Below, one piece after another: positions 36,068 to 44,889 of a DNA stretch of 64,000 bases; the stretch's first letter is position 1; each line of letters begins with the position of its first letter. The stretch is from Prescottella subtropica (GTDB lineage: Bacteria; Actinomycetota; Actinomycetes; Mycobacteriales; Mycobacteriaceae): contig NZ_SKCH01000017.1 of the NCBI RefSeq assembly GCF_005434945.1, positions 1-64,000 of the forward strand, in the 5' to 3' direction. The translations under genes and the position numbers were made by a program. Below the pieces are notes generated by a model, which searched no databases, was not told the origin of the DNA, and was given only the letters and a program-made list of their open reading frames with translations.

Positions 36068-37557
36068 CTGCCGATGACCGGCGGCGCAGCCATCGGCAGG
36101 CGTCCGATGAGTTCGCTGCCGTTGTCGACGTTGATCAGATAGTCGGGCGTCTTGTGTTCGTTGTCGTCGTCTCCGCCGCCGCGCGCGCCGGCACCGGGCA
36201 TCATGCCGGTGGCCGTTCGTGTGCCGGTCGCGGCGGTACCGCCGGTTGTCGTGCCGGTTCCCGTCGCTGTGGCGCCGGGGGTGGTGCCGGCACCGGTCAG
36301 GACGCCGGGGGTGGCGGACGATCCCGCGAGCCCGGACGTGCCTGGTGTTCGGAGGTTGCCGGAGGTGCCGAGACTGCTGAGACTGCTGAGACTTCCGGTG
36401 CTGCCACGGGTGCCCGGTGTTCGGCCGGAGGTTCCGCCGGCGCCGCGCGGGGTGGCGCCGGCGGCGAGGTAGCCGGCCGTGCCCGGCTGCCCGGACGTTC
36501 CCGGTGCACCGACTGCAGCTGCGGTGCGGGTCGGGTCGCCGGTGGTCGAGGTGGCGGCCGGGGTGTTCCAGGTGCCGGCCGGGTCGGCCTGGGCGGCGAC
36601 GGTGTCGGTGTAGCCGGGCTGCTGATATCCGGGATAGCCGGTGGCGGGTGCGGCGTCCGGGCCGGTGGCGAACGGGGTCGGGGCCGTACCGGTTCCGCCG
36701 CCGGGGGTACTTCCGGGGGTACTTCCGGGGGTGCGGTAGGGGGTGTAGCCGGGGCCGGAGGTGGTGGGTGTGGCGGTGCCGCCGGTGATGCCGTCTGCTC
36801 CGGGCGGGATCGCGACGGGCTTCGGGTCGGGGAGGGTGGGGACGTGTGTGTCGGCCTGTTGCATGACCGGGGTGTAGACGGTCCGCATGATCTGGATGGC
36901 CTGCTGGTGGGCTTCGTCCTTCTCGTGGAAGAGGCTTTTCAGGAGGCCGGCGGCGGGGACGGCCTGGTTGACGAACGCGCCGAGGATGGAGTGCTGCGCG
37001 ACGGGTGGGAGGGTCGCCTGGACCTGGGTGACGCCGGTGGCGGCTTCCGCGATCTTGGTGCCGACGAGTTGCCCGGCGCGCGCCAGGTCGACGGTCTGGT
37101 CGGCGTAGCGGGTGGTGGCGGCGCGGGCCCGGTCGGCGGCGGCGCCACTCCACCGGTCGTCGGTGATGATGGTGGTGATGTAGTCGCGGAACTCGGTGAG
37201 CGCCGTGTCGAGGGCGTCGCCGATCTTGCGCCAGCCTTCGGCGCTGGCGGTGAGGGCGGCACCGTTCATGGCGTCGACGGCGGCCTTGATGTTCTCGTGG
37301 GACATCGCCTCGAATGCTTCGGGAGAGGTCAGGACGGGGTTGTCGAAACGATCGACGCCGCCCGTGAGACCGGACTGGGTGCTGTAGATGTCGTCGCGTT
37401 CAGCGTTGCCGGCGGCCTGCGCGGCACGGGTCCGCTGATCCTCGGCACGGTCGTAGCCGGTGAGCGCCTCGATCATCTTGTTCTGCGGGTTCTTCCCGAA
37501 TTCGACGACATCCCGGCTCAAATCCTCGACGAAATCACTGAAGCTCGGCAGTCCCAT
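36064..37557 (-). CDS. WSG-containing Thr/Gly-rich protein, putative type VII secretion substrate
   Basis: A 497-residue protein. The first ~230 residues are helical and carry a W-S-G turn (D-D-R-W-S-G-A-A-A-D-R-A), as in WXG100/PPE-like proteins. The next ~230 are low-complexity Gly, Thr, Pro, Ser and Ala with short repeats (T-P-G-S, S-S-L). The end is a distinct E-H-K-T-P-D-Y-L-I-N-V-D-N-G. No Sec signal is seen. The layout suggests a substrate or scaffold of an ESX system. ATG 37557 is preceded by ggagggg. A small helical gene and a DUF3558 lipoprotein lie upstream on the same strand. Confidence 0.7.
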   Translation of the reverse strand: MGLPSFSDFVEDLSRDVVEFGKNPQNKMIEALTGYDRAEDQRTRAAQAAGNAERDDIYSTQSGLTGGVDRFDNPVLTSPEAFEAMSHENIKAAVDAMNGAALTASAEGWRKIGDALDTALTEFRDYITTIITDDRWSGAAADRARAATTRYADQTVDLARAGQLVGTKIAEAATGVTQVQATLPPVAQHSILGAFVNQAVPAAGLLKSLFHEKDEAHQQAIQIMRTVYTPVMQQADTHVPTLPDPKPVAIPPGADGITGGTATPTTSGPGYTPYRTPGSTPGSTPGGGTGTAPTPFATGPDAAPATGYPGYQQPGYTDTVAAQADPAGTWNTPAATSTTGDPTRTAAAVGAPGTSGQPGTAGYLAAGATPRGAGGTSGRTPGTRGSTGSLSSLSSLGTSGNLRTPGTSGLAGSSATPGVLTGAGTTPGATATGTGTTTGGTAATGTRTATGMMPGAGARGGGDDDNEHKTPDYLINVDNGSELIGRLPMAAPPVIGS

Positions 37558-37644
37558 CCCGTGTTCCCCTCCCGTGTGCCCGTGGTAGCGATGTATTCGA
37601 CGCCCCACCTGTGTTCGACGCAGCAGCGGGGTGAACGGTTCCGC

Positions 37645-38007
37645 CTACCCGATCTGCGATTCGACGCTCACCACAGCCGCCGTGTTCGCATCCTCCGCCG
37701 CCGCATAGCGGGCCTCGATCGCCAGGAACGTGTCACGCATCTGCTCGACGATCCCGATGTGATCGGCCAACGCCCGATCCATCGAATAGTCGCCGCCGGA
37801 CGCCTTCTTCGAGAACTTCTCCGCCAGGGCAATGCCGGACGGGAGAATGCCGAGGCCTTCGACCTTGACCAGCGTCTCCGTATCGGCCCGGATCCACTGC
37901 AGCTTCTCGATCAGTTCCGAGCACCGTTGCGCGCACTGGTTGGCAACTCCGCGTTCGAGATGGAGGTCACCAACCGCCGCAGACGCGGCGAGTTCAGCCC
38001 AATCCAT
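37645..38007 (-). CDS. small helical protein, type VII secretion-associated (putative)
   Basis: A 120-residue, probably all-helical protein with no signal peptide (S-E-L-I-E-K-L-Q-W-I-R-A-D-T-E-T-L). Its size and place just upstream of the WSG protein suggest a helper or EspC-like partner of an ESX substrate, but the motif is weak. I start at ATG 38007 because ggggag is well spaced from it; a GTG two codons earlier would leave no room. Confidence 0.6.
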   Translation of the reverse strand: MDWAELAASAAVGDLHLERGVANQCAQRCSELIEKLQWIRADTETLVKVEGLGILPSGIALAEKFSKKASGGDYSMDRALADHIGIVEQMRDTFLAIEARYAAAEDANTAAVVSVESQIG

Positions 38008-38043
38008 TTCCACTCCCCTGTTCCGAGGTTTCAGATGCTGACG

Positions 38044-38568
38044 TCATGCAGGGATGAACGGCGCGAGCGTTGTGGTCGCCTGCACTGCCAGGCCGCACGG
38101 ATCCTCGATGGGGGCGGCCCCACCCAAATCTGAGATCGACACGAGAACCGCCCCGCCATCTGAGCCGACAGCGACGTCGCATGACGTCCGGTCGACATCG
38201 GTCGTCTCGCGGTACTGAAACGCGTCACGGCCATCGATCGAAACATCCTGAAACTCGATGTTCTTCTGATTCGCGCGCACTTCGTCGAGTGTGTGCGTCG
38301 TCGCGAGAACCGATACGAATGGGCCGTCTCCACGCCATTTACAGATCTTCCATCCCGGCTGTTTGACGCCCATGATGTCGCGTCTCTCCGTCGCCGGATC
38401 GAGCCCCAACTCGATCAGTGCACTGTCCGGGATGTCGTCGCACGGACTGAACGCCGGTTCCCCGGCCGCGGCGCCTTCGGCGTCGGCCTTGCCGGTGATG
38501 CTCCCGGTGCCGCATCCGGCCAGCAGCAGGCCGGCTCCGATCAGTGCTGCTGCAGCCGTCCCCCGCAT
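38044..38568 (-). CDS. DUF3558-type lipoprotein
   Basis: A 174-residue lipoprotein: the signal ends L-L-L-A-G-C-G. The mature part has F-S-P-C-D-D-I-P-D-S-A-L-I-E-L-G-L-D-P, a later C-K-W, and two more cysteines (T-S-C-D-V, D-P-C-G-L), the pattern of the DUF3558 family common in mycolate actinobacteria. It would sit on the outer face of the membrane. gaagggg precedes ATG 38568. It is first of three minus-strand genes with the two putative secretion-related proteins. The family's role is unknown. Confidence 0.85.
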   Translation of the reverse strand: MRGTAAAALIGAGLLLAGCGTGSITGKADAEGAAAGEPAFSPCDDIPDSALIELGLDPATERRDIMGVKQPGWKICKWRGDGPFVSVLATTHTLDEVRANQKNIEFQDVSIDGRDAFQYRETTDVDRTSCDVAVGSDGGAVLVSISDLGGAAPIEDPCGLAVQATTTLAPFIPA

Positions 38569-38900
38569 AGTGTCCCCTTCTCGATTCGGACGCGTCCGCG
38601 ACCGGGTCGATCCCCGTGGCTGACGGGCAGTGGCGCCCCCTGCGCGCCACGACCCGACAGCCCACCCTACTGACGAGTAGGTACGTTTCGCAGTCAGTGT
38701 GACGGTCGACACCGGGGCGTGTCGTCCCCTCCTCGACACACCCCGGTGTACGCCCGGCCGAGCAGTCCGGATCCCCTCCCCCGTTCACCGGACCGCTCTA
38801 CGTGGTCTGACGCACGATCCGACCATTCGGTTCCACGGGTCGCGAAAATTCGTCGACGCCGGAGTCCGGGTGCGCCCGTCGCGGGCGGCATGATGGACGC
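38569..38900. promoter_or_regulatory. 332-bp divergent region between DUF3558 and GlcD-like genes
   Basis: No gene is supported. It must carry promoters for both sides. In the middle (38709-38749) is a hairpin with 16-bp arms, one mismatch and a 9-nt loop (acaccggggcgtgtcg / cgacacaccccggtgt). There is no T-run. A terminator has no obvious purpose between divergent genes, so this may be an insulator or operator. Confidence 0.45.
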
Positions 38901-40280
38901 ATGACGACGGTGGATCCGACTGTTCTCGACCAACTCATCACCGCACTGCCCGACGGCGCGGTCCTCACCGACCCGGACATGACCGCCGGCTACCGGCAGG
39001 ACTGGGCCGCCGACCCGAATGCGGGCGTCCCGCTCGCGGTGGTCCGGGCGACCAGCACCGAGGACGTGCAGGCGGTGATGCGGTGGGCGTCGGAGCACCG
39101 GGTGCCGGTAGTGCCGCGCGGGGCCGGGTCGGGGTTGTCGGGCGGGTCGAGTGCCGTCGACGGCGGGATCGTGCTGTGCACCGAGCGGATGCGGGCGATC
39201 ACGATCGATCCGGTCGCGCGGGTCGCCGTCACACAACCGGGCCTGCTCAACGCGGAGGTGAAGAAGGCGGCCGCCGAACACGGGCTGTGGTATCCGCCGG
39301 ATCCGTCGTCGTACGAGATCTGTTCGATCGGCGGCAACGCGGCCACCAACGCGGGCGGCCTGTGCTGCGTCAAGTACGGGGTGACGACCGACTACGTGCT
39401 CGGCATGCGGGTGGTCCTCACCGACGGCACCGCCGTGACGTTGGGGGGTCCGCTCCTCAAGGACGTCGCCGGACTGTCGCTGACGAAGCTGTTCGTGGGC
39501 AGTGAGGGGACCCTCGGGATCATCACCGAGCTGACGCTGCGGCTCATTCCGGCGCAGCCGCCGGCGTCGACGGTGGTGGCGTCGTTCCCGTCGGTGGAGG
39601 CCGCCGCCGACGCGGTGCTGGCGATCACGACGGTGATGCGTCCGGCGATGCTCGAGTTCATGGACCACGCCAGCATCAACGCCGTCGAGGATTCGCTGCG
39701 GATGGGCCTGGACCGTAATGCCCGGGCCCTGCTGCTCGCGCAGTCCGATGCGCCCGACGAAGCGGGGGTCCGGGAGATCGAGACGATCGTCGCCGCCTGC
39801 GAGAAGAACGGTGCGACCGAGGTGTTCGCCACCGACGACGCCGCCGAGGGCCAGGCGTTCACCGAGGCCCGGCGGGCCGTGTTCCCGGCGGTGCAGGCAC
39901 TCGGCTCGCTGCTGCTCGAGGACGTCGGGGTGCCGATGCAACAACTGCCCGCACTCGTCTCCGGAGTGGAGGCCATCGCCGAGGACTGCGATGTCCTCAT
40001 CTGCACCGTCGCACACGCCGGCGACGGCAACACCCACCCCCTGATCGTGTTCGACCCCACCGACCCCGACATGACCGACCGCGCCCACGGCGCCTTCAAC
40101 CGCGTCATGGATCTCGCAATCGCGTTGGGCGGCACCATCACCGGCGAACACGGCGTCGGACGCCTCAAGAAGGACTTCCTGCCCACCCAACTCGGCGACG
40201 ACGTCATGGAACTGAACCGGCGCATCAAGGGGGCCCTCGACCCACTGGGCATCCTCAATCCGGGGGCGATGCTGGGCTGA
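38901..40280 (+). CDS. FAD-binding oxidase, GlcD / D-lactate dehydrogenase type
   Basis: A 459-residue VAO-fold flavoprotein. The FAD-binding P-V-V-P-R-G-A-G-S-G-L-S-G-G and the block S-I-G-G-N-A-A-T-N-A-G-G are clear. The C-terminal V-A-H-A-G-D-G-N-T-H-P and G-E-H-G-V-G-R-L-K match GlcD, D-lactate and D-2-hydroxyglutarate dehydrogenases. It oxidises a D-2-hydroxyacid to the 2-oxoacid. No GlcE/GlcF partner is nearby, so it is more likely a stand-alone D-lactate-type enzyme. It stands alone between two type VII-related groups. Confidence 0.9.
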   Translation: MTTVDPTVLDQLITALPDGAVLTDPDMTAGYRQDWAADPNAGVPLAVVRATSTEDVQAVMRWASEHRVPVVPRGAGSGLSGGSSAVDGGIVLCTERMRAITIDPVARVAVTQPGLLNAEVKKAAAEHGLWYPPDPSSYEICSIGGNAATNAGGLCCVKYGVTTDYVLGMRVVLTDGTAVTLGGPLLKDVAGLSLTKLFVGSEGTLGIITELTLRLIPAQPPASTVVASFPSVEAAADAVLAITTVMRPAMLEFMDHASINAVEDSLRMGLDRNARALLLAQSDAPDEAGVREIETIVAACEKNGATEVFATDDAAEGQAFTEARRAVFPAVQALGSLLLEDVGVPMQQLPALVSGVEAIAEDCDVLICTVAHAGDGNTHPLIVFDPTDPDMTDRAHGAFNRVMDLAIALGGTITGEHGVGRLKKDFLPTQLGDDVMELNRRIKGALDPLGILNPGAMLG

Positions 40281-40353
40281 GGCATAGCCCCTTCGGTACA
40301 TTGGCCGCCGAACCGGAACGGCCAGGGGAGGTCGCCGGTACCGGGGGGATGGC

Positions 40354-40635
40354 ATGAAGGTGGATTCGGCGCAGCTGCGCGCATTCGCGGCGGCGACGGA
40401 CGACGCGGGTGCGGCGATCGACGCGCTCGATGTGATCGGTGCGGGCGCGCGACTGTCGGGGTCCGCGACGGCCGCGGCGTGTGAGCAGGCCGCCGAGTTC
40501 GTCGAGGGCGCCTATCTGCGGGTCGCCGATCGGATGCGCGCGGTGGCGGCGATCGCGCGTGGCAACGGCGACGACTACGACGTCGCCGAGTCCGAGTTCA
40601 CCGCGTCGCTGACCGGGATGGGCGGGGACGTCTGA
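40354..40635 (+). CDS. EspC-like type VII secretion target (WXG100-related)
   Basis: A 93-residue helical protein beginning M-K-V-D-S-A-Q-L-R-A-F-A, the usual opening of EspC/DUF2580-type ESX secretion proteins, with a long second helix and a Y-D-V-A-E-S-E-F motif near the end (related to the YxxxD/E signal). It is probably co-secreted with, or a chaperone for, the large protein encoded next. The two genes overlap by 1 nt (TGATG). Confidence 0.8.
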   Translation: MKVDSAQLRAFAAATDDAGAAIDALDVIGAGARLSGSATAAACEQAAEFVEGAYLRVADRMRAVAAIARGNGDDYDVAESEFTASLTGMGGDV

Positions 40636-43016
40636 TGCCGTCGCTGCCGGAGGTCCGGTCCTGGAACACCACCGTGCTGTCCGACGCGGCCGCCCGCACG
40701 AGCGTCGCCGACGCCCGGTTCGTCGACGAACTGACGGCGATGTCGCGGTCCGTGGAACATCTGCACGAGAGCTGGTCGGATATCGCGTACGACGCCGCCC
40801 TCGATCGGGTCGACACGGAACGGTCTGCGGGACAGTCTCTCTCGAACAAGGTTCGCGAGCTGGCCGCGCTCCTCGACGGTGCGGCCACGCGGCTGTACTG
40901 GGCGCGGGATGCCGCGTTGGCGCGGGTGGCAGCCGCGCATGCCGACGGCTGCGTCGTGCTCGACGACTGGTCCGTCGTCGGTGACGCGTCACCGGAAGTG
41001 CTGGACGCCCATCACGTCGCCGTCGCCGCGGCCGCGGAATATCTCGTGCGGGAGGACACCGAGGTGGCGCGCCTGATCGAGGAGGCGGCGCAGCGTATCC
41101 GGGTGTGCGGGGACCGGATCGGTTCCGGCGACGACCCGTCCGAGCCGATCCTGGACGGGGCTGCCCGGCTCGGTCACGAGGACGGTTCCGCGCTCGCCGT
41201 CGCGGCCGCCGGATACTGGGACACTGCGGTGCTCGACCGGATCGCCGGCCAACTGCCGGCACAGGGGCTGACCGCGACGGAACTCGAGATGCTGGCGTCC
41301 GGCGGCCAGGTCGACACCCTGCCGCAATCGGTGCGCGACTATTACATCGAGTTGTATCGGGCGGCCGGCAAGGACGGGATCCTGGCGCTCGGGGATCGTC
41401 TGCGCGCCCAGGAGGCCGGCGGCGACCCTGGCGCCGCACCGGCCCTGAACTCGCTGGCCAACGGCCTGATGGTGGTGTCGAACGAGAACATCGGCAGCGG
41501 GCACAACCCGGACGGGTCGCTGCGCTCCCCCGGTTCCTACGACCAGCTGTCGGCGGATCTGCGGGAGCTGATCTCGACGCGCACTCACGGCGCCGACGCC
41601 AACGCGATCCACTACCCCGGTGAGTCGGGTGCGCTGGCGGACGAGTACCGCTTCCACGAGGACACCCGACGACTCGGGGCGCTACTGAAGGAGTCGGAGC
41701 CGGGCTACGCGCCGGGCACCGAATTGGCGCGGGAACTGACCCGTCAAGCATCGAATCTTGCAGAGGGAACCGTGCTTTCGGGTGCGGCACCGGAGTCGGT
41801 GGAGCAGCCGATGCGGGACTATCTCGAGGTGTCGCAGCGCAATCACGAGGCGATCACCCAACTACTGACCGGGGAAGGTTCGGAGCGGGTGCCGCTCGAC
41901 GCCGGCTACAGCGCCGCGGACACCATGACGCCGCTGCTGCACTTCGACTGGGACGACGACCGCGGTGCCCCCGAGCTGTTCGGCTGGATCGGCGAGAACG
42001 CGGTGCCGGGACCGGAGGTGGGTGTTGCACAGTCGGAGCAGGCCGGGCGGGCCGCGACCGGGCTGATCTCCCTGCTCACCGGCGACGCGACCGGAGGGTT
42101 CGAGTCGATGATGAATCTGCCGGGCCAGGACGGGCGTTCGCTCGGCGAGGTCAATCCGGCGCTGACCCAGCAGATCGCGCAGTCCGTCACCCCGTACCTG
42201 GGGGATCTGGCGACCGGGCCGGAACTGCAGACCCACGGCTTCGATCGCGAAGCAGCGGTCGGCGAGGGCGGGGACATCCGCTCGATCCGGTTGGCCACGC
42301 TGATGAACACCGATCCGACGGCGTCCGCGCTGTTCAACGGCGGCATCGTCAACCTCACCAACGACTATGCCGGACGCTTCGGTGAACTTCACGGCGAATC
42401 CACCGTCATCCGCTACCAGTTCGGGGAAGCGAGCGGACGCCTCCTCGGCTACATGGACCAAGGACTGCGCGCCGAAGCCTACGATCGCGGCCTCGACGAC
42501 ACCGCCGCCGCCGAACAAGCCGCCGGCAGAACGAAACTCGCCATCGACGTCGCCACCAAAACCATCGTCGGACTCGGTGGGCCGGTGACCATCCCCCTCG
42601 ACGTCGCGTCGTCGGTGGTGCAGGCGGGGATCACGTCGGAGAGGCTCACCCTCGGCGCCGAGTCGTTTCATGTGGATGCCGACGAATTGGGGGCACAGCG
42701 CTCCTATCGCATGCTCGAAGCGGTCGTGACGAAGAACCCCGGCATCCTCCTGCCGGGGCTCGACGGTCAGCGGGGTATTCCCGAAGAACTGCTCGACGGC
42801 GATCGTCTGCGGCCGTACTCCATGCTCGCTCAGCACGGTGATGCAAGTTCCATGGGGGCGTTCGTACGAACGTCGGCGGAAGAGATCCTCCGACGGAACG
42901 GTCTCGAAATCGAACGGTTCGATCTGCCGTTGAACAGTGCGCGGGACAATCTGTCGGGCTACACAACCGACGAAGCGCACTATCGCAGTCTGATCCTCGG
43001 CGAGGCTCACCGATGA
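40635..43016 (+). CDS. large putative type VII-secreted protein (793 aa), possible effector
   Basis: A 793-residue protein without a Sec signal. The first ~100 residues look like a type VII targeting helical hairpin (H-L-H-E-S-W-S-D-I-A-Y-D near a WXG position). The middle is long and helical, resembling the TPR-like region of mycobacterial proteins such as Rv2082, but I cannot confirm that. The C-terminus (about 620-793) is predicted globular: I-V-G-L-G-G-P-V-T-I-P-L-D-V-A-S-S, then a charged end. It follows an EspC-like gene and precedes two paralogous lipoproteins. It may be a secreted effector; no catalytic motif is recognised. Confidence 0.65.
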   Translation: MPSLPEVRSWNTTVLSDAAARTSVADARFVDELTAMSRSVEHLHESWSDIAYDAALDRVDTERSAGQSLSNKVRELAALLDGAATRLYWARDAALARVAAAHADGCVVLDDWSVVGDASPEVLDAHHVAVAAAAEYLVREDTEVARLIEEAAQRIRVCGDRIGSGDDPSEPILDGAARLGHEDGSALAVAAAGYWDTAVLDRIAGQLPAQGLTATELEMLASGGQVDTLPQSVRDYYIELYRAAGKDGILALGDRLRAQEAGGDPGAAPALNSLANGLMVVSNENIGSGHNPDGSLRSPGSYDQLSADLRELISTRTHGADANAIHYPGESGALADEYRFHEDTRRLGALLKESEPGYAPGTELARELTRQASNLAEGTVLSGAAPESVEQPMRDYLEVSQRNHEAITQLLTGEGSERVPLDAGYSAADTMTPLLHFDWDDDRGAPELFGWIGENAVPGPEVGVAQSEQAGRAATGLISLLTGDATGGFESMMNLPGQDGRSLGEVNPALTQQIAQSVTPYLGDLATGPELQTHGFDREAAVGEGGDIRSIRLATLMNTDPTASALFNGGIVNLTNDYAGRFGELHGESTVIRYQFGEASGRLLGYMDQGLRAEAYDRGLDDTAAAEQAAGRTKLAIDVATKTIVGLGGPVTIPLDVASSVVQAGITSERLTLGAESFHVDADELGAQRSYRMLEAVVTKNPGILLPGLDGQRGIPEELLDGDRLRPYSMLAQHGDASSMGAFVRTSAEEILRRNGLEIERFDLPLNSARDNLSGYTTDEAHYRSLILGEAHR

Positions 43017-43771
43017 CCAGACAAGCTCGAGTCATCGGAGCGTTGACACTGACGGTGGTCGCGGCCTTGGCCGCATGTACGCGGGACCATCCAGTCGACG
43101 CACCCACACAACTTCCCTGGGCCGTCTCCTTCCGGTGGGAGACCAGGCCCGGCTTCGATCTGGACTCCCCTGCCGCACAAGTCGTCCGTGCAGCGGTGGA
43201 GAGCAACGAGATCGAGAAGTCGATCGGACGGCGATACACATATCCCGGCTATGCGGAAGCGGGGACTGCCGGAATCGGTGTCCTCGGTGGCGCGATCCCA
43301 CTGCATCCCCGGACCGGATCGATCGGCACGATGCCGATGAAACTCGTCGTGCAGCAGGAGTCACCCGATTTCATCGACGCGGTCGTGTGCTCCGACTTGA
43401 CCCGCGCGACGAATCTCCGCGACGGGCTGTATCCACTTCCCCCGTCTGGAGCCACCTTCGCGCTGGCCAGCTACCGACTGATAGCCCAGCGAGGACCGCG
43501 CGCCACGCCGCTATCGGACGCCCCTTCCGTCAATGTTCTGCAACCGCAACCGAGCCATGACCTGATCGGACCCGTGGGGCGCGCCGCGGCACCTACAACC
43601 GACGTGTTCAAGGGTTGGACACTCACCGAGTTCACGATGAGCGCCTCACCCGAAGTCCGCGACCCCTGCCTCGCATGGGCCGAACAACGTTGGGGCGGAA
43701 CGAACCCGCCGGCACCGACACGGACAGAAGTTGAACCGCCGGTGATCGAACCGTTCTATCCGGGATGGTGA
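43013..43771 (+). CDS. lipoprotein, first of two tandem paralogues
   Basis: A 252-residue lipoprotein (signal ending A-A-L-A-A-C-T). The mature part has L-P-W-A-V-S-F-R-W-E-T, Y-T-Y-P-G-Y, and ends W-A-E-Q-R-W-G-G-T-N-P-P-x-P-T-R-T-E-V-E-P-P-V-I-E-P-F. The next gene encodes a clear paralogue. ATG 43013 overlaps the stop of the 793-residue gene by 4 nt. I do not know the family. Membrane-anchored, coupled to a secreted protein and duplicated, it could be an immunity protein, but this is inference. Confidence 0.75.
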   Translation: MTRQARVIGALTLTVVAALAACTRDHPVDAPTQLPWAVSFRWETRPGFDLDSPAAQVVRAAVESNEIEKSIGRRYTYPGYAEAGTAGIGVLGGAIPLHPRTGSIGTMPMKLVVQQESPDFIDAVVCSDLTRATNLRDGLYPLPPSGATFALASYRLIAQRGPRATPLSDAPSVNVLQPQPSHDLIGPVGRAAAPTTDVFKGWTLTEFTMSASPEVRDPCLAWAEQRWGGTNPPAPTRTEVEPPVIEPFYPGW

Positions 43772-44565
43772 GCGTGAGAAGGACAGCCGAGTCCGAAACC
43801 GAGCCTCCGAAGCCGAGCATGCACACCACGAGATTGATCGCCACTCGACTCCGCATGGGAGGTGTCTGCGCGCTGACGCTGGCAACCGCGTGCGCCGAGA
43901 CAATCCCGGTCGACAGCAGCCCCGACCTGCTGTGGGCGGAATCGTTCCGGTGGGAGAGCACGCCGGGCATCGAGCTCGAGTCACCGACTGCGGCGGTCGT
44001 TCGTGCTGCCGTCGAGAGCGACGCGATCACGTTGTCACTCGGACGCAAATACGCCTACCCGGGCTACGCCGACGCCGCAGGCGACCACGGCACGTCTCGG
44101 TACAAGTGGCCTGCAGGCGCTATCGGAACGCTCGCGATGAACCTCATCGAACTCGAGCAGTCACCGAACAGCCTCTCGGCCTTCGTGTGCATCGACACGA
44201 CGGGCATCGCCTCTCCCGAGGAAGGTCGATACCCGTTGCCTGCTACGGACCCGTTCTATGTGCTGCACGCCTATCGGATCAGCGCTCAGCGTGACCACAC
44301 CATGCCCGACGCAGCACCTCCGACGGAGGTGAGCACACCGGCCACGGCGACAACATTGCCGGGCCCACCCGGACGCAACTTCCGTCCCACCGAAAACGTC
44401 TTCGACAACTGGGAACTCACCGAGTTCGCGATGAGTGCCGCACCCGAAGACATCCAGCGCTGCCGGCCGTGGGCCAAACAACGCTGGGGCGGACCGAACC
44501 CTCCGGTGCCGACACGCACCGAGGCGGAACCGCCGGTGGTCGAACCGTTCCATCCGGGATGGTGA
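43765..44565 (+). CDS. lipoprotein, second of two tandem paralogues
   Basis: A 266-residue paralogue of the preceding protein: W-A-E-S-F-R-W-E-S-T-P-G, Y-A-Y-P-G-Y and the same end R-W-G-G-P-N-P-P-V-P-T-R-T-E-A-E-P-P-V-V-E-P-F-H-P-G-W. The last ~95 bp of the two genes are nearly identical, so the duplication is recent or under conversion. The signal ends L-A-T-A-C-A, a weaker lipobox. ATG 43765 overlaps the previous stop; an internal ATG at 43819 would give a more normal signal length and is the better start if the lipobox is real. Confidence 0.72.
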   Translation: MVSVRRTAESETEPPKPSMHTTRLIATRLRMGGVCALTLATACAETIPVDSSPDLLWAESFRWESTPGIELESPTAAVVRAAVESDAITLSLGRKYAYPGYADAAGDHGTSRYKWPAGAIGTLAMNLIELEQSPNSLSAFVCIDTTGIASPEEGRYPLPATDPFYVLHAYRISAQRDHTMPDAAPPTEVSTPATATTLPGPPGRNFRPTENVFDNWELTEFAMSAAPEDIQRCRPWAKQRWGGPNPPVPTRTEAEPPVVEPFHPGW

Positions 44566-44592
44566 GCCGGCCGGCGGGATAGGTTCGCGACC

Positions 44593-44868
44593 ATGGCGAA
44601 TCTCATCTTCGGTGGTGCCGGCAGCTATCGGGAAACCGAGGAGGCGCTGTCTCGGTTGGCTGCCAGGATTTCCGAGGCGGTGTCGGAAGTGCAGGCCGCG
44701 CTGCACATCGGGTGGTCCGGCAACACAAACGAAATCCTGCAGGGCACCTTGGAACGGACTCTCACGGCAGCCGCCCGGCTTGTCGAGGCGATCCAGATTG
44801 CGACCGCCTACATCGGCGCTCAGACCGCCAGCCTCGACGTCGTCGGGGCCAGCGGCGCGTTCTTCTGA
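44593..44868 (+). CDS. WXG100-family protein
   Basis: A 91-residue two-helix protein with the central W-S-G turn (L-H-I-G-W-S-G-N-T-N-E). It is the expected size for an ESX substrate and is probably exported by the type VII system. It is the last plus-strand gene of the group that begins at 40354. The hydrophobic end G-A-S-G-A-F-F lacks a clear YxxxD/E signal, which it may receive from a partner. It converges on the defence island's last minus-strand gene. Confidence 0.8.
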   Translation: MANLIFGGAGSYRETEEALSRLAARISEAVSEVQAALHIGWSGNTNEILQGTLERTLTAAARLVEAIQIATAYIGAQTASLDVVGASGAFF

Positions 44869-44889
44869 CCCTGCCGGTCACGCCGACCA

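Noticed and set aside
36661-36760. CRISPR-like or satellite repeats
   Set aside because: The short ccgggggtacttc-type repeats are in frame and code for the low-complexity TPGS region; there are no spacers of even length.
37600-38040. Integration site or mobile element between the type VII genes
   Set aside because: No integrase, transposase, tRNA or terminal repeat is visible there.
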